Shown here: in pieces, positions 43,931 to 55,266 of the stretch
Layout: every line of letters starts with the position of its first letter
Numbering within the stretch: position 1 is the first letter of the stretch
Assembly: GCF_905171775.1 (NCBI RefSeq)
Contig: NC_053494.1
Location: 122,045,528-122,109,527 of the forward strand
Direction: 5' to 3'
Length of the DNA: 64,000 nt
Source: Rana temporaria
Lineage: Eukaryota > Chordata > Amphibia > Anura > Ranidae
Position numbers and translations under genes: made by a program
Notes under the pieces: generated by a model
Seen by the model: the letters and a program-made list of their open reading frames with translations, nothing else
Databases searched by the model: none
Told to the model about the DNA's origin: nothing

Positions 43931-45342
43931 GTCTTTGATACATATGGGCTTTACTATAACTGGTAAAAGGCTGGTCAAATGCAGAAAATGTTGATGTTCA
44001 GTTTTTATGCTACACAGTTATGCTGTGCTATTACTAGCATTGCTCTGCTATTAATATGACTGAACATGTGGCCTGCCTTTCTATCTAGCTATCTATCGAT
44101 TGATTAATCTTTATCTGTAGATGGTGAACAAAGGAACATAAATGCTATTAAGTTTAATCTTCAATTAAGTAATCATCACTAAATCAATCATTATGAAATC
44201 AGTTACGTTGGGTTGGTTAACCTTCAATATCAACAAGAGGCAACTAACTGAGCCCCAAAGGATCCAAATATTGTCTGAGCCACTCAAATGTTTCCCATGT
44301 CTTATACAACCAAGACCCTTTTCCCATTGGGGCGATGCGGGCATTAGCTGTATAGCACGGCTAGTTTTAACAACGCTTTTCAGATGCTTGAGGGGTGCTT
44401 TTAACCCCTGCTAGCGCCCGAAGAAAGGGTTTATAGTGCCCGCGTTGCGGCGCTGCGGGCATTTTAGCAGCGCTGCCCATTTATTTCAATGGGCAGGGTG
44501 TTTTGGGAGTGGTGTAAACACTGCTCCAGCACCGCCCCAAACATGCTGCTTGCAGGACTTTTTTTAGCGCCGTAGTTTGGAGATTGCTGGCCTAGACAAT
44601 CCAAGTGGAAGAAGGAGCATGTACCTATTAAAAAAGTCCCCAAAAGGAGCTTTCCAGTTTGGGTAAAGTTCCACTGTAAATTTATGAACTTCCCTTTGCC
44701 ATGTTATCCAAATATGATTGTTCTGAGGCTTGTGAGTGTAAGACTTCATACACTCATACACCATTTGGCATATTTGGTAACCGCATTCAAATTCTGGACC
44801 TGAAAAAGTGCCTGAGCTGCTTCATTTTTCAGGGAACGCTGCAGCTATTTTTGTAGTATATTTTCCATATCCGTTGCACGATCAGGCATCAGGCTCGAAG
44901 ACCAATTGCTATAGCAGGTGCAGGACTACCACCGACCAGCAGGACGGGTACACATGCAGTCACCCTGGCAGATGACACAGGCTCACCTGAGGTGTGAAGT
45001 CTACGTACTAACCAGTGTTCACCAGGGCTCCTAATGGCGGAGATGGATTTAGCTGCGTGTTAGTACCAGGACGCGGTCCTCAAGATCGTCCCACCAGGAG
45101 GTGAGCAAGGCGGGGGCCAGTACCGGATAAGCAGATAAGAATCAAATGGAAGTGTGGTCAATAAACAAACCAAAAGGTAAGTAACAAGTGGTTCGCAGGT
45201 TGGGATCAGGCAGAAGAGTAGTTGAGGAACAAGCCAAGGATCGATAACGAGTGGTAGGAAAAAACAGACACAGCAGGGAAGACAAGAGCAAAGCACTGGC
45301 TGAGAAAGCACAATAAACATGCAAAGAGGAAGTGCAGAGACA
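43931..45342. other. Mostly unassigned; one GC-rich MITE-like stretch
   Basis: Positions 44320-44590 contain gcgatgcgggcatt, atttcaatgggcag and agcgctg words typical of a short palindromic repeat, but ends could not be fixed. The rest shows nothing recognisable. Minus frames at 45060-45324 are hydrophobic but have no known domain. Confidence 0.4.
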
Positions 45343-45738
45343 TGGTTTAAAGGGTTTGTAAAGGAATTTGTTTTTATCTTAATAGCTTCCTTTACCTTAA
45401 TGCAGTGCTGTTTTCATGTCCTAATTTTTCGTTTTTGCTCTCAAGTTGCTGTAATTCTTCTCTGATCGCCACACTTCCTGGTTGTCTGTTTCCTGATAAC
45501 CACAGTGCTGGGAGCTTTCTCTCTGTGGTCACTAACTTCAAAGAGGTGTGATTACTGTGTGTCTAAAACCCCAGTTTTGTTTTCCAAACCATCACTGCCC
45601 TGTATGACTCTGTGGCTCTGTACAACAGAGAGGCAGGAAACAACATGCAAAAACAAAACTAGAAACTACAAGTACATTTATATGATTGATTTTTATCTAT
45701 TTTTAATCGTTTTTAAAAGAAATCAGTTAACTATTATT
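45343..45738 (+). mobile_element. Family D MITE fragment
   Basis: Starts ttaaagggtttgtaaagg like the ends of 8448-8803. The right half appears in gaggcaggaaacaac and later text; its right end has been replaced by the family B element. Confidence 0.5.
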
Positions 45739-46437
45739 AGCCAGATTCAGAAAGACTGGCTTAAGTTTGTGCGGGCGTAGCGTATCTCAAATACACTACG
45801 CCGCCGTAACTTAGAGAGGCAGGTACTGTATTCACAAAGAACTTGTGTCCTAAGTTACGGCGGCGTAGTGTAAATGTGCCGATGTAACCCCCGCCTAATT
45901 CAAATTAGGCAGGTAGGGGGCGTGCTCCATGTAAAATACCCGTGACCCCATGTAAATGAGGGCCGTTGGTACGGCGCATGCATGCGCATTACTCAGAATC
46001 ACGTCGCAAACACTCCTTGCTGTCGACGTGAACGTAACCTACGCCCAGCCCCATTCACGTACGCTTACGCAAACAACGTAAAATACGACGGCTGTTCCGT
46101 CGCCTATACCTTGTATGGGCTGTGCCATCTTTTTGGTGGTTTATCTTTACGCCGGAAAAACGCCTTGCGTAAACAGCGTATCGGGCGCAAGTACGTTCGT
46201 GAATAGGCGTATCTTGTTCATTTGCATATTCTCGGCATAAATCGACGTACACGTCCCTAGCGGCCAGCGTAAATATGCAACTAAGATACGACGGCGTAGG
46301 AGACTTATGCCGGTCTCATCTTAGCAAGATTTAAGCGTATCTCAGTTTGAGAATACGCTTAAAGATACAACGGCGCGGATTCGGACTTACGACGGCGTAT
46401 CTAGTGATACGCCATCGTAAGTGTTTCTGAATCTACC
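45739..46437. mobile_element. Palindromic MITE, family B
   Basis: About 700 bp, ends agccagattcagaaag and tttctgaatctacct. Contains actacgccgccgtaac and its complement in opposite arms. Confidence 0.75.
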
Positions 46438-46608
46438 TAAATGTCTCTATACCCTGTAAACAGTCATTTCAGCATGTTTTTTTTTTTATTTACAACTCCT
46501 TTAAATCAGGAAGTTCATGGCAGGAGCAAAGAATTCAAGGTTCAACAGATGTCAAGACACAAGGCAATGTTGTCCAATGGATCAGACAGGGTGCTGTCCA
46601 GCATCTCA

Positions 46609-46889
46609 GGCCTCGTACACACGACAGAGTTTCTCGGCAGAATTCACCGAGAAACTCGGTCAAAACCCGGATTCTGCCGAGAATCTCTGTCGTCTGTACA
46701 GTTTTGGCTCGATGGAGCCGCCGAGGAACTCGACGAGAAAATAGAGAACATGTTCTCTATTTTCTCGTTGTCCTCGTTCTTCTATGGGAGAAGCCGGCCC
46801 GCCGAGCTCCTCGGCGGCTTCATCCCAAAACTCGACGAGGAACTCGACGTGCCAAGCACGTCGAGTTCCTCTGTCGTGTGTACGGGGCC
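46609..46889. mobile_element. Harbinger-like palindromic MITE, family A
   Basis: 281 bp, ends ggcctcgtacacacgac and gtcgtgtgtacggggcc, flanked by TCA (46606-46608, 46890-46892). Interior is made of ctcggcagaa and cgacgagg words. The 250-codon frame crossing it (46441-47193) is an artefact of the palindrome. Confidence 0.85.
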
Positions 46890-46892
46890 TCA

Positions 46893-47811
46893 GGTAGCTC
46901 GGCAAGAAGAGTTATTGGCAGACACAACTGAGGTCCCAGGTTCAAGTTCAGGCCCTGACACTTCTCATTCCAAACTAATCAAGATTCATTCTGGATTCAC
47001 ACAAACACTCAATATGGTTTTGCACACAGTACCCATGTGTACAAAGCCTTACAGAGTTGACAAACCTGTCAGTTCTGTCAGCACAAGCCAGACATCCAAC
47101 AGTCTGACATTCTTCTATGAAATAAGGAAAATCTACAGATATAAAACATCCTATTATTGTTCATACTCAGCTGCAGTGCATTGTAACCTATAATCCCTTC
47201 TGAAATTGAATGAGTCTGTAAAATGAAAAATCAAAAGAAAAAAAAAAAAGTTTCCATGGGATGAATTGTTTTGTGGTTAATTTATCTCTAGGTCTGTATA
47301 AAGCTTGCTGAACATATATAGACATCATTGATGCAATAAATGAGTGTTTCAGAACAGCTAAAATCCATGGCATCAGTCACTGAAATCCTCAAGAATGTCG
47401 GAAAGATTCTATTTGTTTTTTGCAGAAAGTACTCACTGACAGAATTTCAGAAACAATATTTTTTACCGTGCAGGCATTCAGTGGTAAAGCCGAGTAGATA
47501 TGTAATTTGTCTTGGATGTGAAATAAAAAAAAACAGATAAGATCTGAAAGGTGTGAAATTTGTCAGGAACACCACAAGATGAAAAAGTTGGAAGAACTGA
47601 AAAGTTTTCTGTCGCCGCATTACATTAACAATACAAAGAAATAAATGGGCAGTCGTTAACCCTGACGTTGGGCACAATTCACTAAGCAATATTTTACCAC
47701 ATCTGAGTATGGGGTAAAATAACGCAACCGCATTTTGAAAAAAAATGTGTAATTCACAAAAACTCTCCTTAAAATCTTGCATGCATTATATTTCCGAATT
47801 ATGCTTTAAAT
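46893..47811. other. No recognisable feature
   Basis: AT-rich sequence without recognised repeats or domains. Confidence 0.5.
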
Positions 47812-47968
47812 CAGGGGTCTCAAACTGGCAGCCCTCCAGCTGTTGCGAAACTACAAGTCCTATGAGGCATTACAAGGCTGACAGTTACAAGCACGACTCC
47901 CACAGTCAGAGGTATGATGGGACTTGTACTATTACAACAGCTGGAGGGCCACCAGTTTGAGACCCCTG
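47812..47968. mobile_element. hAT-type MITE, family E
   Basis: 157 bp with ends caggggtctcaaactgg and ccagtttgagacccctg, the same length as 30011-30167. The flanking 8 bases match at only about five positions, so the duplication has decayed. Confidence 0.85.
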
Positions 47969-47999
47969 CTTAACTTACGGTATGTTTTCATGCAGTATT

Positions 48000-49010
48000 T
48001 AATTGCAGGCACCTCACAAGTAGAGATGGACCGAACACCACCCCCCGTTTTGTTTGCAGCATTTGTAGCACGCATAGAGCAGAATAACTTACATTTCTTA
48101 AGAAAAAAAAAAGAGTCAAATCCCATTTAAAATGACTTGTGGTTTTATTTGCCGGAACCCAGCTATTGAAAAAAACAACAAGGGGGTTAAAAAAAAATTA
48201 AGAAATTAAAGAAAGGGATTAAAGAAAAAAATAGCCCTGCAGGTCTGATATGGATTTTGCCCCTTGCTGTTTTTTCTTTACTGTTTTTCAATAGCCAGGT
48301 ACCGGCAATTGAAACCGTAATGCCGCGTACACACGATCGGTTAAACCGATGAGAATGGTCTGATGGACCGTTTTCATCGGTCCAAACTGATCGTGTGTGG
48401 GCACCATCGGTTAAAAAAAAGCCAACTTGTTTTAAATTTAACCAATGGATTCCTAACCGATGGGAAAAAAACGATTGTTAGTAGGCACAGCCATCGGTTA
48501 AAAATCCACGCATGCTCAGAGTCAAGTCGACGCATGCTTGGAAGCATTGAACTTCGTTTTTTTCAGCACGTTGTTGTGTTTTACGTCACCGCGTTCTGAC
48601 ACAATCGTTTTTTAACTGATGGTGTGTAGACGCGACGGACCATCAGCCAGCTTCATTGGTTAACCGATGAAAACGGTCCATCGGCCTGTTCTCATCGGAT
48701 GGACTGATCGTGTGTACGCGGCATAAGTAATTTTAAATGGGATTTAACTTGTTTTTTTACTTTAGAGATGTCAGTTTTGCTGCAGCATGTTCTATACATG
48801 GTACAGATGCACCACTTTATAGGCAGACTAAGGTGATCCCCAGGCACTATATTTAAAAGGATTTTTCATTTTTATGGTTGCATTTTAAACATCATTTAAA
48901 ACACTGCTCCTGAAAAAACAATATTTTTTTTTATTTTTTTTTGCATTGATACATGTCCCCCAGGGCAGAACTATGACCCTCTTTTATGGCCAATAACTTG
49001 CAAATAAGCC
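48000..49010 (+). mobile_element. Family H repeat interrupted by a family A MITE
   Basis: Pieces 48000-48320 and 48724-49010 together follow the family H text (tgcagcatgttctatacatg, ccactttataggcagacta, ttgcattgatacatgtccc). The MITE at 48321-48723 lies between them. Confidence 0.5.
48321..48723. mobile_element. Harbinger-like palindromic MITE, family A
   Basis: 403 bp, ends tgccgcgtacacacgatc and gatcgtgtgtacgcggca, flanked by TAA on both sides (48318-48320, 48724-48726). Interior words are variants of cggttaaccgatga. The centre has gtcgacgcatgc and gaagcattgaacttc, shared with 54609-55079. Confidence 0.9.
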
Positions 49011-49027
49011 AAGCTTGGACCAGTACT

Positions 49028-49940
49028 TAACCACCTTTATACTGGGCACTTTTGCCCCCTTCCTTCCCATACCAATTTTCAGCTTACATACTCTCGCACT
49101 TTGAATGACAATTACTCAGACATACAAGAAAAAAAGCAAAAAAACTGCTCTAATTACAAAGAATAAAATAAATGAGCACAAATAAAATTTAAATTAAAAT
49201 AAAAAGGCAGCAACTAGCGTGCGATACACAACCAGACATAAAAAAGAAAAAACAAAGCAGTGCCAATATAATACAGATGATATTAGTAACCAGGTCTCTT
49301 AGGCTCAATTGTATATAAATAAAAATAAAAAAGGCCCGGTAGACACGAATGAGACACGAATTCCAAGAATGGAAAGTTGTCTCCCAACCCTAAGCTTCGG
49401 GGATTAGCGCATGCGTAGTGTGGCTTCTATTGCAGTTTGCAGGGGAAGAAGTGGAAGGATGAGCTTGTGATCGAGCCGGAAATTGCAATTTTTTCTTGAA
49501 ACTTGTGATCCTGGGAGTCCACTAAAGTAAAGGCCGCGGCTGGGCTATAACCGACTTCAAATCAAGCTTGCCTTCTGGTAAGCGGCTTTATAACTCGGTG
49601 GTGGGTCCTCACTTCAGTGTGAAACAGTTAAGAAATCACGGAGGTGGTGTCTTCAGGATCGTTTGTTTATATATATGCCAAGTGTCTACCGGGCCTTTTT
49701 TTTTGTATTTATATACAATTGAGCCTAGAAGACCTGGCTACTAATATCATCTGTATTATATTGGCACAGCTTTGTTTTTTTTTTTTTATTACTCAGACAT
49801 GCTACACTGTATCCAAATGAAATTTTTATCATTTTGTTCACACAATGTATTTGGTGAAACAAATCCCGATCGCCGGACCGTTTTCACCGTACATGTCTGC
49901 CCAGGGATTTCTGTACGATGGCTGTACTAGCCATCATACA
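49028..49940 (+). mobile_element. Family C repeat split by an insertion
   Basis: Starts cttaaccacctttatactgg. Its text runs to 49123 (attactcagacat), is interrupted, and resumes at 49788 with the same 13 bases, then tgtatccaaatgaaattt. The right end is lost near 49940, where a family A fragment follows. Confidence 0.55.
49124..49787. mobile_element. 664 bp insertion with inner inverted arms and 13 bp TSD
   Basis: Flanked by a perfect 13 bp duplication, attactcagacat (49111-49123, 49788-49800). Inside, 49247-49345 and 49682-49779 are inverted copies of about 98 bp (gacctggctactaatatcat and its complement). About 335 bp of loop contains gcgcatgcg and aggccgcggctg. There is a T run at the right edge. 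No coding sequence. It could be a rearranged Penelope-like or other retroelement unit; class unknown. Confidence 0.75.
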
Positions 49941-49944
49941 GAAA

Positions 49945-50300
49945 TCCGCGCGTAAACAATACGCGGGGCGTGTCCGCGACAATTACGCGGCGACGTGGGT
50001 GGGCCTGCCAGTTAAATGCTTCCACGCATGCGTCAAAGTCATTCGACGCATGCGAGGGATGGCGGGCGCTCGGACATGTACGGTAGGTCTGTACAGACGA
50101 CCGAACATGTCCGAGCGGGCAGGATTCCAGCGGACTGTTTTAAAACAAGTCCAGGAATATTTGTCCGCTGGGAAAAGGCCCGGCGGGCAAATGTTTGCTG
50201 GAATTCTGTCCGCTCGGGCCTACACACGACCGAACATGTCTGCTGAAACTGACCCACGGACCAGTTTCAGCAGACATGTTTGGTCGTGTGTACGGGGCCT
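49945..50300. mobile_element. Harbinger-like MITE, family A, left end lost
   Basis: Ends gtcgtgtgtacggggcc followed by TTA. Contains acatgtccg words as in 54609-55079, and the centre gcatgcgtc..gacgcatgcg at 50027-50053. The left terminus is missing. Confidence 0.7.
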
Positions 50301-50510
50301 TAGAACTATCAACAGACACCAGACAACAGACATAATAAGCCTTCAATGACTCTACGTTTTTCGATGCTTTGTCGAATATTCGTTGTTCATGTTGAAATGT
50401 CAAGTTAGTTCTAGCTATATTTTCCTGCTCCTACTCTTTGGTTACAATCAGCCAATAACATTCATCATCATCATTATTTTTATTTTACTTCCCCCACCCA
50501 ATTCCAGCAG

Positions 50511-50625
50511 TGATCTTTTCTCTCTATAATGTCAAATCTTTTCTCTCTATAATGTAGAATCTTTTCTCTCTATAATGTAGAATCTTTTCTCTCTATAATG
50601 TCAAGTCTTTCCTCTCTATGTAGAA
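50511..50625 (+). repeat. Tandem repeat of a 23-24 bp unit
   Basis: About five units of atcttttctctctataatgt(ag/ca). Confidence 0.9.
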
Positions 50626-50629
50626 AAAT

Positions 50630-50939
50630 ACCAGCTTTAACTATACGCCGGAAAAAGCCGACTACAGACGACGTTAGAAAATGTGACGGCCGCGCGTACG
50701 TTCGTGGATCGTCGGAAATCGCTAATTTGCATACCCGACACGGAAAACGCCACCCAGCGGACGCCGAAGTATTGCATCTTAGATCCGAAGGCGTACGAAG
50801 ACGTACACCTGTCGGATCTAACCCAGAAGTCGTCGTATCTTGTTTTGAAGATTCAAAACAACGATACGACGCGGGAAATTTGAAAGTACACCGGCGTATC
50901 AGTAGATACGCCGGCCTACTTCGTCTGTGGATCTGGCCC
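50630..50939 (+). mobile_element. Family B MITE, right half only
   Basis: Ends gtctgtggatctggccca. Contains tacgccgg words and the cacccagcgg segment. The left half is missing, next to the tandem repeat at 50511. Confidence 0.6.
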
Positions 50940-52040
50940 ATTTGTTTATGTCGGATGTTTCAGTTTTCGTATTCTGTGCGTTCGTTTTCGTTTGTTAAAA
51001 CGATAACGAAAATACCTGAAATTCGGACGAAAATGCATTTGGATGAAAACAAATGCACATGTCTACACAACATAGCTGAACCAGAACTTTCAGAATGTTT
51101 GCAAATAAAGTTGATCTGGAGTCATGGAATGCAGACTTGCTGCAATTGTGCAACAAACTTTTTGAAGCCTGGCAAGTCAATTTCAAACTTGCAGCACAAT
51201 TGCTTGCTATCTGGGCCTCTGGGCACTGTAATATGCTGGGAGAAAGAAGCAGGGCTCTGTGATGCCAAGCAGTAGATGAAGCACCCAGAGTCAGATTCCA
51301 TATAGGTGTACCGCACATTTTTTTCTGTGTTAGCTAATCGGTGTGAGGTCACCTCAATAAACCACTGCTCTCTGCATTTAGACATCAGCTATCACGCTGG
51401 TTGGTGAAACATTTCAATTACTAACCAAGGCAAACAGCACCATTAAATCCAATCTTAACAAAGTAGTTCTAAATCTTAGGCATGCCTGGAGAGCGTTTTA
51501 TGAGTTCCATTAACTTGCAATTTTGTTTATTTTAAAAGCCTTTTAATCAAATTGCTGCTCACAATATTTAAGTGCAAAGTGGAAATATTTCAGTGTGGAC
51601 TTGGCGGGTAAGAAATCTTCACATTTCATTTGCCCAAATAACAAATTTCAGTGAGAACACAAATGATCACTTTACAGAGCTCAAGGGAAATATTCTCAAC
51701 TTGTTCAGCTTGCAGGTTTCTTTAATTTTCTACAGCAATAGGATCAAAAGTAAGTAAAGAGGAGAAACAAATACATTTCTGTAGGCTTATAACTGTCATC
51801 ACTTCACCTTTTTTTTTTTTATCATGTGTGTAAGCCATCTGCAAGATAGACTCCAAATGGTAGCCAGCTCATTAAAAGTCAAATTGCTTATTAAATACAC
51901 CAGTCTCTGGGTCCACTGTGAGCAAACTTGATTTAAAGGTGTAATCACTGCACGTTCAGAGTCACATTTTATCATAACACTTGAACTTAAAGTGGCCTAA
52001 ACTCTAATTCAATGGTCTATCATTCACTATATATATATAT
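50940..52040. other. No recognisable feature
   Basis: About 1.1 kb of AT-rich, apparently single-copy sequence. The inverted words near 50995-51275 give frames on both strands, without a known domain. Confidence 0.5.
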
Positions 52041-52627
52041 TGTAAGGGGTTAGCTCGGTAGCGGGGTGTGTGACCCCCTGGATGGGTTCACGACACACTG
52101 AATTTATACAGACAGGCAGTCGAAGACGGTTGAAAACAACGATTTTCGGTTTATTCTTCCATCTTGCTGGAAACAAGTGCAAGCATCCAAACATTATAAA
52201 CAAAATCGAACATAAAATAAACCCTGGCCACTTTGGGCGTCTACCTTCCACACAGAAACCTATCTATGGAGTCTAGCACAGCCTACTTCTGGGTAGACAG
52301 TGCTGGTCATACAGCAGAAAAACAATAGTCTTTTGATTTTTATCACACAGAAAAATCAATCCTCTCCTCACCTCCTCAGAAGACTTTCAGTACTGCTCTC
52401 TTTCACTCAGAAAGCCTCAGGAAGCAGCAAATCAGTGGTAATCCTCTGGATTACTTATAGAGGCCTTAATTGCCTCATTCTGAACAGCTGGAGTCTTCCA
52501 ACGACCTTAGACCTTGTCTGGCTATTTTTGCAGCCGACGCCTAATAACAATTAGTGTATTGTCTAAACAAGGCAGAAATGTATGTCCCGTCTGTGACAAC
52601 ACCCACAGATTTACCTGACTTTCTGTC

Positions 52628-52630
<3 letters not shown>
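52041..52630 (-). mobile_element. Solo LTR
   Basis: 590 bp starting TGTAAGGGG and ending GTCACA on the plus strand (TG...CA). It is inserted in an AT repeat that borders both sides, so the duplication cannot be told from the repeat. Read on the minus strand it has a TATA-like ctataagtaa near 52460 and AATAAA near 52155, in the right order for U3 and R. No internal retroviral or gypsy sequence adjoins, so it is a solo LTR left by recombination. Superfamily undecided. Confidence 0.7.

Positions 52631-52700
<70 letters not shown>
52630..52700. repeat. (AT)n(AC)n microsatellite
   Basis: About 58 bp of AT followed by ACACAC. With the shorter AT run at 52028-52040 it forms the target into which the LTR inserted. 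Confidence 0.95.
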
Positions 52701-52701
<1 letters not shown>

Positions 52702-53104
52702 GTGACACCACATTACAAAGTTAAAAGTTGCCTGGCTCTGTTTGACTATTCAGTTTCAACTCTTGAACTCTTGGGAGTCACAGACAACAACTCCAATTAT
52801 TTTATCCTCACATGTCTTGCCTAAAATAGTGGGCAAAAAAATCAATCAAAGAATCAATATATCAATATATACATATACACACTATATTACCAAAAGTATT
52901 GGGACGTCTGCCTTTACACACACATGAACTTTGATAGCATCCCAGTCTTTTACGGTAGGGTTCAATGTTGAATTGGCCCATCCTTTTTATTTATAACAGC
53001 TTCAACTCTTCTGGGAAGGCTGTCCACAGGGTTTAGGAGTGTTTCTATGGGAATATTTGACCATTCTTCCAGAAGCGCATTTGTGAGGTCAGGCACTGAT
53101 GTGG

Positions 53105-53345
53105 GCTGGGCTCTGAGAAAGAAGGTTGTTCTTTAAAATGCGTCAGCCGGCATTGGTCCTCATCACATCCTCTATGACCATCTGGAGTGCGTTTGGGTCG
53201 ACTTATTGTTGCTACCTATGGAAACTTTTATATTGTGAACCTTTTTGCTACACTTGTGAGCAGTTCTTATTTATTTTTTCTAATAAAATCCATTCAAAGG
53301 ATAATGCACTAGGCTGGTGAGCCCTTTTCTTACTTTTTCTTGTTT
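53105..53345 (+). mobile_element. 241 bp insertion, Penelope-like partial LTR candidate
   Basis: Flanked by a perfect 10 bp duplication, actgatgtgg (53095-53104, 53346-53355), inside the Tc1 copy. It starts with a hammerhead-like layout: CTGAGAA, an AAGAA-ggttg-TTCTT hairpin, AAAA, then an AATGC/GCATT stem. It continues with a tail having taataaaatcc. Both ribozyme core blocks are altered. Noncoding. Confidence 0.55.
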
Positions 53346-53355
53346 ACTGATGTGG

Positions 53356-53640
53356 AAGAGAAGGCCTGGCTCACAGTCTCATGTAGTGGAGGGGGATTAT
53401 GTTGTGGGGTTGGGCTTGGCCCCCAAGTTCCAGTGAAGGGAACTCTTAAGGCGTCAGTATACCAAGACATTTTGGACAATGCTCCCAACTTTGTGGGCAC
53501 AGTTTGGGGATGGCCCCTTCCTTCCAACATGACTGCACACCAGTGCAGAAAGCAAGGTTCATAAAAACATGGATGAGCGAGTTTGGGGTGGAGGAACTTG
53601 ACTGACCTGCACAAAGTTCTGACCTCAACCCGATAAAACA
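53356..53640 (+). pseudogene. Tc1-type transposase fragment
   Basis: Plus-strand frame with GVGLGPQVPVKGTLKASVYQ, then DILDNAPNFVGTVWG and later, after a frameshift, the HKNMDE and EELD-type segments before the DLNP motif. Corresponds to the last half of the DDE catalytic domain of Tc1. Stops and shifts make it inactive. Confidence 0.8.
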
Positions 53641-53856
53641 CATTTGGGATGAATTAGCGCAGAGACTGGGAGTCAGGCCTTCTCATTAACAACAGTGCCT
53701 GACCTCACAAATGCGCTTCTGGAAGAATGGTCAAACATTCCCATAGACACACTCCTAAATCTTGTGGACAGCCTTCCCAAAAGAGTTGAAGCTGTTATAG
53801 CTGCAAAGGGTGGGCCAACTCAATGTTGAACCTTACGGACTAAGACTTGGTAATCT

Positions 53857-53857
53857 A

Positions 53858-53890
<33 letters not shown>
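53857..53890. repeat. (TA)n microsatellite
   Basis: About 34 bp of TA at the right edge of the Tc1 copy. Confidence 0.9.
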
Positions 53891-53893
<3 letters not shown>

Positions 53894-54362
53894 CAGAGTC
53901 TTTTTGTGTTCACATGCCCTTGTTCATCATTGTTTTGTTCCAGGACCAACTTTCTGATAGTGACAGTGGTGAAATATCTTGAGAAATGTGGGTTGGCTTG
54001 GCCACCTTTAGTCTCGGCAACCAGGGGCTTATGTGACAGGGTGACAACACAGGAGCACAAATGAGAATCAGTTGTCACCTTTTAAAGGGAAGTGCCTGAA
54101 CAGGGACCTTCATAGCCGATCACCAGACTGATGACACATCAACACAGTCTAGTCACAGTCAACTGCCTGGAGTTCAATGACTGTGTTGTAATGATAAAAG
54201 TTAGAGTTGTTTTTAAAAATTATTTAATTGTGGTATATTGTGACATGTCAGGAATTTATTTATGCAAGCTTGTAAAAGTGCTGACAGGGTCTCTTTAAAT
54301 TCAGACTGCCATGAAAAAACAATGCTAATTTCTTACAGTTTATGATGAGATCTGGGAACATT
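53891..54362. other. No recognisable feature
   Basis: No repeat or domain recognised. Confidence 0.5.
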
Positions 54363-54370
54363 CTTATGTC

Positions 54371-55258
54371 CAGGGGCGGACTGACAACTCATGGGGCCCC
54401 CGGGCAATAAGAGATTATGGGGCCCCCAGGCAATAGGAGATTATGGGGCCCCCAGGCAATAGGAGATTATGGGGCCCCCCAGGCAATAGATTATGGGGCC
54501 ACACAGTATACACACACATACAGTATACACACGCAGACACACAATATACACACACAGTATACACACACAGTATACATACACAGTATACATACACACAGAA
54601 TACACTTAGGCCTTGTACACACGACCGAACATGTCCGCTGAAACTGGTCCGTCAGACCAGTTTCCGCGGACATGTCCGACCGTGTGTAGAGCCTACCGCA
54701 CAGTTTTCCGGCCTAGCGGACAGGTTTCCAGCGGACAAAAGTTTCTTAGCATGCTAAGAAACTTGTCTGCTGGAAGCCTGTCCGTCGGACATGTCCGATG
54801 GTTAGTACGACTCATCGGACATGTCCGCTGGCCCGAAATCCCGCGCATGCGTCGAATTGATTCGACGCATGCATGGAAGCATTGAACTTCCTGGGTTGGG
54901 CACGTCGCCGCGTCATCGTCGCCGCCACGTCGCCGCCACGTCACCGCGTTTTCTGTCCGCGGGGAATTTGGTTTGATGGTGTGTACACACATCAGACCAA
55001 AGCCTCCCAGCAGACATGTCCGATGAAAACGGTCCGCGGACCGTTTTCATCGGACATGTCTGGCCGTGTGTACAAGGCCATACACACACTGAAAAGGTAC
55101 TGGAGAGGTGGGCAGCTATAATCTTGGCATTTAAAAAAAAACACAGCTTTTTACATACTGTCCCTGGTTTTACTGAGGCTGGCAACCCTAATGGGGCCCC
55201 CTAGTGGCATAGGGCCCTCGGGCAGTGACCGAGTGCCCAAATGGCCAGTCCATCCCTG
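54371..55258. mobile_element. Non-autonomous hAT-type element with nested MITE
   Basis: 888 bp, from caggggcggactgac to cagtccatccctg, flanked by the perfect 8 bp duplication cttatgtc (54363-54370, 55259-55266). Near the left end are four units of about 26 bp with ggggcccccaggcaatag, followed by an ACAC-rich tract (54500-54600). It is interrupted by the family A MITE at 54609-55079. No transposase. Confidence 0.88.
54609..55079. mobile_element. Harbinger-like palindromic MITE, family A
   Basis: 471 bp, ends ggccttgtacacacgacc and ggccgtgtgtacaaggcc, with flanks TTA and ATA. Interior words are variants of acatgtccgctgg. The centre is gcatgcgtcgaattgattcg with gaagcattgaacttc beside it, as at 48321. 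Confidence 0.85.
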
Positions 55259-55266
55259 CTTATGTC

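Larger units (their letters stand above)
52876..53868 (+). mobile_element. Foldback copy of a Tc1 element with nested insertion
   Basis: Left part (52876-53380, interrupted) begins taccaaaagtattggga and is the reverse complement of the right part (53640-53850): the same Tc1 3' region is present twice, head to head. Between them is transposase coding sequence. The true right tip is internally deleted before ttggtaat. The left part is split by the 241 bp insertion at 53105-53345. Confidence 0.75.

Noticed and set aside
46441..47193. 250-codon open frame on the plus strand
   Set aside because: It runs through the palindromic MITE at 46609-46889, which lacks stops in several frames; outside the MITE the protein shows no domain. 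Not a gene.
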